Part shown: positions 1 to 5,725 of the stretch, piece after piece | Position numbering within the stretch: the stretch's first letter is position 1 | Layout of the letters: every line of letters starts with the position of its first letter | NCBI GenBank assembly: GCA_025997875.1 | Contig: BNVE01000172.1 | Span: forward strand, 1-7,172 | Source: Spirochaetia bacterium | GTDB taxonomy: Bacteria > Spirochaetota > Spirochaetia > Treponematales > Breznakiellaceae | Direction of reading: 5' to 3' | DNA length: 7,172 bases | Program-made: the position numbers and the translations under genes | The notes under the pieces: model-generated | Databases searched by the model: none | Seen by the model: the letters and a program-made list of their open reading frames with translations, nothing else | Told to the model about the DNA's origin: nothing

Positions 1-142
1 AAACGGTTTTTGGGGAAACGGTTTTTGGGGAAACGGTTTTTGGGGAAACGGTTTTTGGGGAAACGGTTTTTGGGGAAACGGTTTTTGGGGAAACGGTTTT
101 TGGGGAAACGGTTTTTGGGGAAACGGTTTTTGGGGAAACGGT
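1..142. repeat. 15-bp tandem repeat array (iteron-like), at least 9 perfect copies
   Basis: The unit aaacggtttttgggg is repeated nine times without a mismatch (1-135), followed by a 7-base partial copy. It begins at the window edge, so the true copy number is unknown. Fifteen is a multiple of three, so copy changes keep the reading frame of the replication gene, adding or removing PQKPF. Related bits of sequence (gaaacggtt, accgtttcccc) recur up to position 202. Origins lying inside the initiator gene are known in several Gram-positive phages, so an iteron role is plausible but inferred. Confidence 0.9.
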
Positions 143-513
143 GGATCCGCCGCTTCAACCGTTTCCCCGTTTTCCGTCTGCGGTTTTCCGGGAAACGGTT
201 GATCCTGGACTGATTCGTAAACAACATACTTGTATCCGGCAAAGGTCCCCCCCTCGTCACGTAGTTTCATCCGCTTGATATACCCAATATCCTGGAGCTC
301 CTTAAATGCCGCGTCCAGGGCATTCCGTCCTTCGGTAAAGTGGGTGAAAAGCTCTTCCCGGTAAATTTCCCAATCATCAGGCAGGGTCATAATATAGCCG
401 TATAAACCCTTAGCCCGCGCGGATAGATCCGTGCGGCGAAAGACTTCATTGAGAATAATGGTAAACCCGGCCGTTTTATTTTTTACACGCCGAATGGTAT
501 CCGTTTCGTTCAT
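1..513 (-). CDS. Replication initiator-like winged-helix protein, 3' end cut by window edge
   Basis: This is the N-terminal part of a helix-turn-helix replication protein of the phage/plasmid type. The frame is open from the ATG at 513 to the window edge (171 codons, no stop). Residues about 16-100 follow the family pattern: an N-terminal FTIILNEV, then [19 protein letters not shown] (30-48), a [20 protein letters not shown] recognition region (62-81), and [10 protein letters not shown] (91-100). In this family that domain binds the origin, and a low-complexity linker then leads to a DnaD-like or helicase-loader C-terminus, which is not visible here. The linker here is [11 protein letters not shown] followed by nine perfect PQKPF pentapeptides (127-171). 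A GGAGG four bases before the ATG supports the start. The gene is last in a minus-strand cluster after ParB, which fits a replication/partition module. The family call is from recognised motifs, not from a search. Confidence 0.8.
   Translation of the reverse strand, partial: MNETDTIRRVKNKTAGFTIILNEVFRRTDLSARAKGLYGYIMTLPDDWEIYREELFTHFTEGRNALDAAFKELQDIGYIKRMKLRDEGGTFAGYKYVVYESVQDQPFPGKPQTENGETVEAADPPFPQKPFPQKPFPQKPFPQKPFPQKPFPQKPFPQKPFPQKPFPQKPF
155..202. repeat. 13-bp perfect inverted repeat next to the iteron-like array
   Basis: TCAACCGTTTCCC at 155-167 is the exact reverse complement of 190-202, with a 22-base spacer. Each arm contains the core of the neighbouring 15-bp repeat (aaccgtttccc / gggaaacggtt), so the repeat core occurs here in both orientations. 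This would suit a dimeric initiator binding site at an origin. It lies inside the coding region, so amino-acid constraint (PFPGKPQ and GETVE) is an alternative explanation. Confidence 0.6.
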
Positions 514-542
514 CACCCCTCCCCAGGCGGTTATTTGAGATA

Positions 543-725
543 TTAATTATCAATTTCACTTTCTGTGGATTTATTCACCCCCTTGCTCGTTTTATCAAGC
601 CGTTCCAGCAACGCTTTCCAGGGTTATCCAGCAATCATCCCAATCATTTTTACGGTTTGGACAATATCCTCCCATGCCGAGTTACTCTTTATGTCAATGT
701 CTTCTTCTGCCGCAAGAAGATTCAT
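543..725 (-). pseudogene. Small hypothetical ORF split by an in-frame ochre stop
   Basis: The ATG at 725 overlaps the ParB stop (ATGA), typical of translational coupling. The frame gives 33 residues (start MNLLAAEEDIDIK, end KMIGMIAG), then TAA at 624-626. It continues in the same frame for 26 residues that look coding (PWKALLERLDKTSKG...) to a second TAA at 543-545. One C-to-T change (CAA to TAA) would explain the break. Alternatively only the 33-aa product is real. The gap to the replication gene is 29 bases. I recognise no family. It is placed between ParB and the initiator, so it may belong to the replication module. Confidence 0.5.
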
Positions 726-2413
726 TCCTCTCCGTCCTCCACCAGTTCTCCCGGTAATTCATCAAATTCGTGAACCGGTTCTTCTTCGTCTTCCGTATCA
801 ACATCTTCTTCCCCGGTTTCCGTGTTCGGGTCATCCGCTTCAGTCATCGCGGCATCAATAAGCTCACGGGCGGTTTGACTGTACAATTCCATGTACCCTT
901 TCCAGTCTAAGCCGGATAACTGTAATACCGCTATTTCTCCGTCTTCATATTCATACTCATCCTCCTCATCATCATCCGGGTCGGGCCAGTGTCGTTTAAA
1001 GGTATTCATGACAGACAGGAACATAATAATTTTTAACGGATCAATGCTTTCTACATCCGCCAGTTCCGGCGTACATTTCGTTCCGGTAATCATCTCATAA
1101 ATATCCGCGTCCCTATCATCTTCGATTTCGGCCGCAACCAGTTTCCGGGTTAAATTCCGGGGATTGTCTACCAATTCCCGGGTCAACTTTTTCAGCAGCG
1201 CAAATTTTATTTCACGTCGGAAATGATACTCATCGGCAAATTTTTTTTCGAGTTTCTTATCTACCTCTTTGATCTTCACTGATTTGAGCAGGGCGCCGGT
1301 TTCTTCGCCAAATTCCTCTTTCAGGACTTCATCAACGACGGTACTGACAACCGACCCAATTTCATATTTTGATTTAGGTTCCTTTTCAGGCTGCTTTGAG
1401 GATGACTCGGTACATTCCTGGTAGCACTCTCGAATCAAGACAAGCTTTTTACCATGCATTGTGAATTTCCATACATAAAAACTGTCCGGATTATCTTCGT
1501 GTCCTATATTCTTCCAGTTGAATTTTTTAATCCGGTATTCCACTTCGTCCAGGGTCAGGATATCCCCCCGGTAAAAATGCGGAATATTTTCCAATACCAG
1601 GATATCCCGGGTATCAGGGTTTGCCGCCCTTTCTTTTTTTATCATCTTGGCCAGCTGTGCCTGCCACTTTTTTGCATAACAGCCATCATCAAAACAGACA
1701 TCCTCAAGCCCATTGTATTCCGGGAAGAGGTTTTTATCTGAATGATTGGTCCGGCTGGTACACGTCTTGCATTTGCTGTCGGTCATACAAACCAGGCGGT
1801 TGTGCTGTGCGCTGTGCAGAAACCCCTCAACCTCTCTGATATCGATTACGCCAAAATTTTTATACCGTTTAAAAAAATTATGCTGTAACTTTTCATCCAG
1901 AGAGGCAAGCATGGCCGCCGCGGTGATTTTTATCTTCCCCGCCCGGTAGAATTCCTTAAGCTCATCAGTCAGTTTGAGCAATTTTATCCGCTGATAGATT
2001 GCCGAAACGCTCCGGTTATAGTACTGGGCAACCTCATTAATATCCCGGCCGTCTGCCAGCTGCTTTTGGAAAAGCTCCGCTTCATCCAGGGGGTTCATAT
2101 CCTCCCGGTTAACGTTTTCCGCAAGGGACACTTCTCCCGCGTCATCTGCGGAATGGATTTCCGCTTTTATGTCTGCCCATCCCAACAGCCTGGCGGCCTC
2201 AAACCGCCGGCGGCCGGCGATAATCCGCATCCGCTGACCTTCATCTTCCAGAGATAGTATAATCGGGTGGATAAGGCCGATTTTTTCCATGCTTTTGGCA
2301 AGCTTTGAAATATCACCGGTACCGCCGTACTTCCTGTCTGCATCATAATAGATGCGATCCATAGGAGCTCTGAAATCCGTCATCTTAAATTCCAGGCCGT
2401 CAATCTCTTTCAT
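722..2413 (-). CDS. ParB/RepB/Spo0J-family DNA-binding protein with cysteine cluster
   Basis: This is a ParB-family protein of 563 aa, much longer than a typical ParB (about 280-300 aa). The N-terminal ParB fold (about 10-115) shows IGLIHPIIL (45-53), GRRRFEAARLLGW (67-79, the arginine-rich CTP/DNA box) and AENVNREDMNPLDEA (98-112). A helix-turn-helix follows at about 123-146 (DINEVAQYYNRSVSAIYQRI). Residues 209-245 carry five cysteines (209, 215, 218, 240, 245) in a CxxC...RT...LFPE...C....CYAKK arrangement seen in many plasmid and phage ParB-like proteins, probably metal-binding. The C-terminus is strongly acidic (from about residue 475 and again in the last 40 residues). An AGGAGG at 2418-2423 sits four bases before the ATG. 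No ParA is seen, so it may be a partition protein whose partner lies outside, or a ParB-like regulator of an element. The family is certain, the role less so. Confidence 0.88.
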   Translation of the reverse strand: MKEIDGLEFKMTDFRAPMDRIYYDADRKYGGTGDISKLAKSMEKIGLIHPIILSLEDEGQRMRIIAGRRRFEAARLLGWADIKAEIHSADDAGEVSLAENVNREDMNPLDEAELFQKQLADGRDINEVAQYYNRSVSAIYQRIKLLKLTDELKEFYRAGKIKITAAAMLASLDEKLQHNFFKRYKNFGVIDIREVEGFLHSAQHNRLVCMTDSKCKTCTSRTNHSDKNLFPEYNGLEDVCFDDGCYAKKWQAQLAKMIKKERAANPDTRDILVLENIPHFYRGDILTLDEVEYRIKKFNWKNIGHEDNPDSFYVWKFTMHGKKLVLIRECYQECTESSSKQPEKEPKSKYEIGSVVSTVVDEVLKEEFGEETGALLKSVKIKEVDKKLEKKFADEYHFRREIKFALLKKLTRELVDNPRNLTRKLVAAEIEDDRDADIYEMITGTKCTPELADVESIDPLKIIMFLSVMNTFKRHWPDPDDDEEDEYEYEDGEIAVLQLSGLDWKGYMELYSQTARELIDAAMTEADDPNTETGEEDVDTEDEEEPVHEFDELPGELVEDGEE

Positions 2414-2421
2414 AAATCCTC

Positions 2422-2541
2422 CTAAAACCTACGCACCGGATGGACTGCAGGAGTTAAGTACAATCCACCCGGCTCTCGTTCCCCGGGCCGAAACACCGTG
2501 AGCATGGCCAATAAAATATATAAACCTGCTATGCAGGCCAT
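2422..2541 (-). CDS. Putative 39-aa single-span membrane peptide
   Basis: The short ORF starts at an ATG at 2541, four bases after the stop of the preceding small membrane ORF. Its stop TAG overlaps the ParB ribosome binding site, so it sits in a coupled chain. The product begins MACIAGLYILLAMLTVF, a probable transmembrane helix at about 2-17, followed by a charged stretch RPGEREPGG and a basic end PVRRF. The frame can be extended upstream to a GTG at 2616, but that extension (LSAGLTSCPGTRVFRKPG) overlaps the previous gene and looks non-coding. A GGGG lies only one base from the ATG, so the start is weakly supported. No family is recognised. Short phage and plasmid membrane proteins of this kind are often unannotated. 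Confidence 0.45.
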   Translation of the reverse strand: MACIAGLYILLAMLTVFRPGEREPGGLYLTPAVHPVRRF

Positions 2542-2545
2542 TCCC

Positions 2546-2691
2546 CTAATGCCGGCGGCGCCGGGTTTCCGGAAAACCCTTGTCCCGGGGCAGCTCGTCA
2601 AACCAGCCGATAACACAAATTACTACAGTCAGAATGATGGCTATTACCATAACTACAGTCAAAATGTGTCTATTGCCTTAACAAAGTTCAT
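2546..2691 (-). CDS. Small membrane protein ORF with a one-base frameshift
   Basis: An ATG at 2691 overlaps the metallopeptidase stop (ATGA). As given, the frame ends after ten codons (MNFVKAIDTF, then TGA). Reading one base back at the TTTT run before that stop joins it to an open frame that continues LTVVMVIAIILTVVICVIGW and then FDELPRDKGF...RRRRH. Together this is a coherent 48-aa protein with one hydrophobic helix (about 11-30) and a basic tail. If no shift occurs, the downstream part could start alone at the ATG at 2650 (34 aa). The disruption lies in an imperfect 30-bp tandem duplication, so a one-base deletion, a -1 ribosomal shift or a sequencing error are all possible. Function is unknown. 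With the next 39-aa ORF it forms a pair of tiny membrane proteins. Confidence 0.5.
2622..2680. repeat. Imperfect tandem duplication, about 30 bp unit
   Basis: Units 2622-2651 and 2652-2680 both begin actacagtca and share aatg and ctatt..cc further on. They differ by several substitutions and a one-base length difference. On the minus strand the duplication encodes the repeated LTVV of the small membrane ORF, and the missing base coincides with its frame break. Confidence 0.55.
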
Positions 2692-3512
2692 GATGCAACC
2701 CTCATCTTGCCCGGCGGGTCCTGCCCGGCTTCCTCAAGCTGCTTCACAACCTCCGCGAGGCGCAGACTGAGGCTGCGAATGGTTGTTTCCAACCGCTTCT
2801 TTTCCGTAGTGAGCCGATCCAAGCCATCCAATACCGAGAGCGGCGGCCGCTTCAGCTGCATAATACTCTTCCCCTGTGCGGCGCCGTTTAAGATTTTTTC
2901 CCGGTCATTTGGTTTTTGAACACATGCTTCCTGAATATCAACACCGATATCCGCAGGAAAATTCTCATTGTACGCAGCAATGGACTTCAATACCGTTTTA
3001 CGGGACAGCTGCAATTCCCGGTCGGTGACATCATCTAACCGCAGGCCCTGCTGTTCACAGCGCTCATTAATTTTTTTAAGGACCTTGCCCAGCTCCCGCT
3101 GCAGTGCGGCAATTTTTTGGCTCAGCTCCCGTGCCTGGTCAATATACTGCCGGGTATCAGCATCCACATCCAGGGTATAAATTCCTTTTTCCTGCGCGGT
3201 TTCCAATAAATCATGAAAGGTACTCCAGAAAAGCTGTGTATGTGACCGGCGTCCCCGGACCCCCAATTCGGTATTGCAGATATGGTGAGCCAACTCATGA
3301 ATGGCCGTATACATTAAGAGGTTCTCATTGCAAGTACCGTCATCCCGGGTAAAATTCCGGTTATGGATAAGGATTTCATGGGTACTGCATTTATAGAGTC
3401 CGTTTACCTTTGCGGATTTCTTTCCGGAAAAAATCATCGTAAATTCCGTTGTACAAAGATGCAGCTCTTTAAGTTTACTCCGGACTGTTTTTTGATCCAT
3501 GCCTACATCCAC
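2688..3512 (-). CDS. Zincin-like (HExxH) putative metallopeptidase with helical C-terminal region
   Basis: This 274-aa protein has AIHELAHH at about 70-77, giving the zinc ligands H72 and H76 and the catalytic E73. HTQLFW follows at 91-96, where the histidine resembles the third ligand of SprT/WLM-type zincins (H..xFW). The first ~115 residues are therefore a compact minimal metallopeptidase. From about 120 to 265 the protein is rich in heptad-like helices (ARELSQKIAALQREL, LTTEKKRLETTIRSLSLRLAEVVKQLEE), probably coiled coil. No signal peptide is seen, so it should act in the cytoplasm. The ATG at 3512 overlaps the end of the 96-aa gene by 10 bases. An ATG at 3500 (MDQKTV) is an equally plausible start, and neither has a strong ribosome binding site. 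SprT-like proteins act on DNA-protein crosslinks, and WLM and ImmA-like proteins cleave regulators. Which applies here cannot be told. Confidence 0.7.
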   Translation of the reverse strand: MDVGMDQKTVRSKLKELHLCTTEFTMIFSGKKSAKVNGLYKCSTHEILIHNRNFTRDDGTCNENLLMYTAIHELAHHICNTELGVRGRRSHTQLFWSTFHDLLETAQEKGIYTLDVDADTRQYIDQARELSQKIAALQRELGKVLKKINERCEQQGLRLDDVTDRELQLSRKTVLKSIAAYNENFPADIGVDIQEACVQKPNDREKILNGAAQGKSIMQLKRPPLSVLDGLDRLTTEKKRLETTIRSLSLRLAEVVKQLEEAGQDPPGKMRVAS

Positions 3513-3793
3513 TTGGGCGGAAGTCCGCCCGTCTTCTCTATCCGCAATAAGGGCGGACGCCGGGTCGGCTGTTTTGGTGGAGCCGTATCCGGATCAGATA
3601 CCGGGACGGCCGCTGCCTCTGAATCATTAATAATTACACCTTTTACCGCGACTCCGTTTACAAAGCCCTTTTTCCAGAGTAGGGCACGCCCTATCTGCCA
3701 GATGGAAGCGTCTTCCCCGGAAATCCGGGTCACAGCCAGGGCAGCATCCTGTAAGGTCCTATAGGGCTTGCTTTGTACATAAATTAACCGCAT
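3503..3793 (-). CDS. Hypothetical protein, 96 aa, possible small DNA-binding fold
   Basis: The ORF starts at ATG 3793, overlapping the end of the 80-aa gene by 10 bases, and overlaps the metallopeptidase start at its own end. The N-terminal half, YRTLQDAALAVTRISG followed by IWQIGRALLWKKGFVNGVAVKGV, alternates helix-like and strand-like stretches. It faintly resembles the small helix-turn-helix repeats attached to phage nucleases (NUMOD/IENR-like). The likeness is by eye only. The second half is proline-rich and basic (PPKQPTRRPPLLR) and probably disordered. The overlaps on both sides argue that it is a real gene in the cluster. Function unknown. Confidence 0.6.
   Translation of the reverse strand: MRLIYVQSKPYRTLQDAALAVTRISGEDASIWQIGRALLWKKGFVNGVAVKGVIINDSEAAAVPVSDPDTAPPKQPTRRPPLLRIEKTGGLPPKWM
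3515..3530. promoter_or_regulatory. GC-rich inverted repeat just before the metallopeptidase start
   Basis: GGGCGGA and TCCGCCC face each other across two bases. In RNA this could make a six- or seven-pair hairpin ending two bases upstream of the ATG at 3512. It would cover the initiation region of the metallopeptidase and could favour translation coupled to the upstream gene, or the internal ATG at 3500. It lies within the 3' end of the 96-aa gene. The structure is seen; the role is inferred. Confidence 0.4.
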
Positions 3794-4026
3794 GGCATTT
3801 CCGCCTTATCAAATGCGTCTATCGCCCGGGATACTATTGTACGGGCTTTCTCTTCCGTAAGACCATAATAAAATTCAAGCCCGTCAAAGGCTCCGCTAAA
3901 ATCGCCGTATTGGCTTACCTGGTGTAGCGCGTAGTCAAACGGAGATTCCGCTTCAGCAAGAGCGGCAAAATCGTTATCTTCTTCGAGCGCAGCAATCAGG
4001 ACCCCGGATTTCCGGGTCAATTCCAT
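3784..4026 (-). CDS. Hypothetical acidic protein, 80 aa
   Basis: I place the start at ATG 4026 (MELTRKSGVL). A TTG at 4038 in the same frame has a GGGGAT at a better distance and would add four residues. The product is acidic and probably helical: ALEEDNDFAALAEAE, then YALHQVSQYGDF, then LTEEKARTIVSRAIDAF. There is no signal peptide, membrane segment or cysteine motif. It lies 75 bases downstream of the second DGR target gene, beyond that gene's 3' hairpin, and overlaps the 96-aa gene. It therefore looks like the first gene of the replication/maintenance block. No family recognised. Confidence 0.6.
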   Translation of the reverse strand: MELTRKSGVLIAALEEDNDFAALAEAESPFDYALHQVSQYGDFSGAFDGLEFYYGLTEEKARTIVSRAIDAFDKAEMPCG

Positions 4027-4064
4027 AACCCCGATCAATTTCTATCCCCAATTTACATGGTTGT

Positions 4065-4112
4065 CCGCCCCACAAGGGGGCGGAAGGCTAGAGCGCATTG
4101 CTTATGCAATGC
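4065..4112 (-). promoter_or_regulatory. DGR-type 3' element of the longer target gene: two hairpins
   Basis: Two inverted repeats lie at and just after the stop codon. The first (4095-4112, minus strand) is GCATTGC-ATAA-GCAATGC, a seven-pair stem with the TAA stop in its loop. The second (4065-4083) is CCGCCCC-CTTGT-GGGGCGG, extendable to eight pairs with flanking A/T. DGR targets such as that of Bordetella phage BPP-1 carry a short GC-rich hairpin just downstream of the VR that is needed for efficient template-directed mutagenesis, and the position and size here match. No U-run follows, which argues against an ordinary terminator. Confidence 0.7.
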
Positions 4113-4233
4113 AGAAAGTGGGGGAGACGCCGCCCGTCCCATTACTCGCATTGCCGCCGGTGGCACCGCCGCCGCTGTACACAACGGCGAAGTTGGTCGA
4201 GTTGGCGGCATCCGGGGTGGAAAGCCACCACCA
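4102..4233 (-). other. Putative DGR variable repeat 1 (VR1)
   Basis: These 132 bases (44 codons with stop) align without gaps to 5021-5152. Of 21 differences, 19 change amino acids and all lie in codon positions one or two. In ten codons the third base (C or T) is kept while the first two vary, as expected if the template had AAC or AAT there. In two more only the A of ACN differs. This copy retains A at several such sites (N252, N255, N269, T274, T280). The segment starts at the three TGG codons, where similarity between the two genes suddenly becomes very high. Confidence 0.8.
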
Positions 4234-4956
4234 AATTAAATCATCGTCAACATTAGTTTTGATTCGGTTTATCCTTTTTTTAAAGTAATCAGACTGTCTG
4301 ATTTTCTTGTAAAAATTCATATTCATATCTTGGCTATTTCCGCCAAATACTTCGTGAAATGTTGGCAGGGTAATTTTTTGACCATCTTTATTCTTGATAA
4401 AGAAATCGGCCAGGCCGCCGATGCTTTTCAGAAACGCCGTGTTGAGATATTCTCCTAGCGCACTTTCCTTGAAACCGCCTTCGTTAGTATTGTCTTTGTT
4501 TATCTTGCCATAAAAAACCGGTTCTTTAATATTAAAAACAATATGGTAGTCAAGGATATCTGCAATAACGGCATGGTATTCTCCTTTTACCGCTGGATAC
4601 TCAACGCCTTTATGTTCAGACATGGGAATATCAAGAATTAAGGGTACATAATCACCTACTCTAAGCCGATCAAAATTCATAATCCGACAAAGCTCGTATA
4701 ATATTTCAAAGCATTGTGTAGAGTTAGAAGCCTTAAATGATTCGAGTAAGTTCACAGGATATGTTCTGTAGTAATCCGGTATTTGTTGGGATTCTTCTTT
4801 TTCCGGATGCTGGAATATAGTCTCCTCCGTCAAAAATCGGGGCTCAATCTCCTGTTTTTGGGCACTAAGGGTTAAAACACCTTTTTGATATACGCATTCA
4901 TTTACGTCAAAGCCGCTTTCTTTTATTGCTTCAATAACCTCGCCTAAATATTTCAT
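4102..4956 (-). CDS. DGR target (variable) protein, DUF6273-like, 284 aa
   Basis: The true start is ATG 4956 (MKYLGEVIEAIKESGF), preceded by AAAGGAG. The frame stays open further upstream, but that part overlaps the other target gene and is not coding. The N-terminal ~95 residues are specific to this paralog. From about 100 on it matches its neighbour: LRVGDYVPL, then EGGFKESALGEYLNTAFL, then NKDGQKITLPTFHEVFGG, then WWWLSTP at 242-248 and a variable end closing with FCIA. The WWL.S layout with a C-terminal GGVSPxFCI resembles DUF6273/formylglycine-generating-enzyme-like, C-type-lectin-related folds used by many DGR targets. Residues 242-284 are the presumed variable repeat. No signal peptide or lipobox is seen. 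The ligand is unknown. The gene lies 64 bases downstream of the other target, so the two are probably cotranscribed. Confidence 0.8.
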   Translation of the reverse strand: MKYLGEVIEAIKESGFDVNECVYQKGVLTLSAQKQEIEPRFLTEETIFQHPEKEESQQIPDYYRTYPVNLLESFKASNSTQCFEILYELCRIMNFDRLRVGDYVPLILDIPMSEHKGVEYPAVKGEYHAVIADILDYHIVFNIKEPVFYGKINKDNTNEGGFKESALGEYLNTAFLKSIGGLADFFIKNKDGQKITLPTFHEVFGGNSQDMNMNFYKKIRQSDYFKKRINRIKTNVDDDLIWWWLSTPDAANSTNFAVVYSGGGATGGNASNGTGGVSPTFCIA

Positions 4957-4983
4957 TTTTTTCTCCTTTAAAAAAATTGTTAA

Positions 4984-5031
4984 CCGCCCCACAAGGGGGC
5001 GGGATGCTAGAGCGCATTGCTTATGCAATGC
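4984..5031 (-). promoter_or_regulatory. DGR-type 3' element of the shorter target gene: two hairpins
   Basis: This copy has the same arrangement as at 4065-4112. A GCATTGC-ATAA-GCAATGC stem at 5014-5031 has the stop codon in its loop, and a seven-pair CCGCCCC/GGGGCGG stem lies at 4984-5002. The stems and loops are identical in the two copies, while the bases between and beside them differ slightly (cattcc versus cattcc-like ends). This suggests the structured parts are what is conserved. Confidence 0.7.
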
Positions 5032-5152
5032 AGAAAGCGGGGGAGACGCCGCCCGCCCCATTACTCGCATGGCCGCCGTGGGCAATGCCGTAGCTGCCCA
5101 CATAGCAAAAGTAGGTCGAGAAGGCGGCATGCGGGGTAGAAAGCCACCACCA
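5021..5152 (-). other. Putative DGR variable repeat 2 (VR2)
   Basis: This is the partner of VR1. Variable residues are 190, 193, 196, 198, 199, 201, 203, 205, 207, 210, 215 and 221 (H, F, Y, C, Y, G, Y, I, H, H, A, A). They face D, N, N, A, V, Y, G, G, T, N, T, T in the other protein. Aromatic residues and histidines are common here, typical of AAY codons randomised in the first two bases. The only two silent differences are C/T changes in codons 5 and 15 of the repeat. Confidence 0.8.
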
Positions 5153-5698
5153 TTTTGTATCATTGTCTTTTGCCCGGATGCGATTCTTGATGTTTTTGAA
5201 GTATTCAAACTGCCGGGGTTCGTCTTCCCAGTTGACGGCGTTTCCGCTGCCGTCATATTCTTCTTTTCCGAACACTTCGTATTGAGTAGGCAGGGTGATT
5301 TTCTGCCCGTCTTTGTTGGGGGCCAGAATATCGGCAACAGGGGAAAGGGCATCAATAAACTTTTCGTTCAGATAGGCGGAAAGGACAGATTTTGAAAAAC
5401 CGCCCTCACTGGTTCTTTCGGAATTAATGGCGCTGTAAAACAGGACTTCCTCAAAATTGAAAATAACCTTGTCCTTGGAAACCTGGACAACAACCGCCTC
5501 GGTATTTACAAGGTCGAGGGCTTCAAACTTCATGTCTCCAAAACGGGCATCGCTGACTTTTACGGGAAACCGGATAAAATCCCCAGGTTTTATATCCCTA
5601 ATGTTACCTTGCAGAGCCCGGAACGAAGAAATCCAGTCATCACAATGAAAGAGCGCTTTTAGATCACGTCGCTCGCCGGTGTACGGTTCAGTATTCAT
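5021..5698 (-). CDS. DGR target (variable) protein, DUF6273-like, 225 aa
   Basis: The start is ATG 5698, preceded by AAGGAG at good spacing. The product opens MNTEPYTGERRDLKALF and has a strand-rich body: IKPGDFIRFPVKV (36-48), AVVVQVSKDKVIFNF (68-82), SEGGFSKSVLSAYLNEKF (97-114), NKDGQKITLPTQYEVFG (128-144) and FEYFKNIKNRIRA (164-176). WWWLSTP follows at 183-189, and the variable end (183-225) closes with GGVSPAFCIA. It is a shorter paralog of the downstream 284-aa protein: the bodies are clearly diverged and the last 43 residues nearly identical apart from 12 positions. In known DGR targets this part forms a solvent-exposed binding surface on a C-type-lectin scaffold. No secretion signal is visible. 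It is the first intact gene of the minus-strand cluster. The DGR call rests on the VR comparison. Confidence 0.8.
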   Translation of the reverse strand: MNTEPYTGERRDLKALFHCDDWISSFRALQGNIRDIKPGDFIRFPVKVSDARFGDMKFEALDLVNTEAVVVQVSKDKVIFNFEEVLFYSAINSERTSEGGFSKSVLSAYLNEKFIDALSPVADILAPNKDGQKITLPTQYEVFGKEEYDGSGNAVNWEDEPRQFEYFKNIKNRIRAKDNDTKWWWLSTPHAAFSTYFCYVGSYGIAHGGHASNGAGGVSPAFCIA

Positions 5699-5725
5699 TT
5701 TATATCTCCTTGTTTACATTGTTAT

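Noticed and set aside
1..142. CRISPR array
   Set aside because: The repeats are 15 bp and directly contiguous, with no spacers, and they are in frame with a coding region.
10..213. Plus-strand ORF of GKRFL repeats
   Set aside because: It is the opposite-strand reading of the 15-bp array. The minus strand has a recognisable initiator domain in frame with the repeats.
2498..2770. Plus-strand ORF across the small membrane genes
   Set aside because: It overlaps the zincin gene's 3' end, has no ribosome binding site, and its composition reflects the opposite strand.
4065..4083. GC-rich hairpin as intrinsic terminator
   Set aside because: No U-run follows on either strand, and the same hairpin occurs three times in association with target-gene ends, which fits a DGR element better.
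4957..5355. N-terminal extension of the 284-aa target protein to 417 aa
   Set aside because: The extension overlaps the other target gene in a different frame, is proline/alanine-rich noise, and the ATG at 4956 has a proper ribosome binding site.
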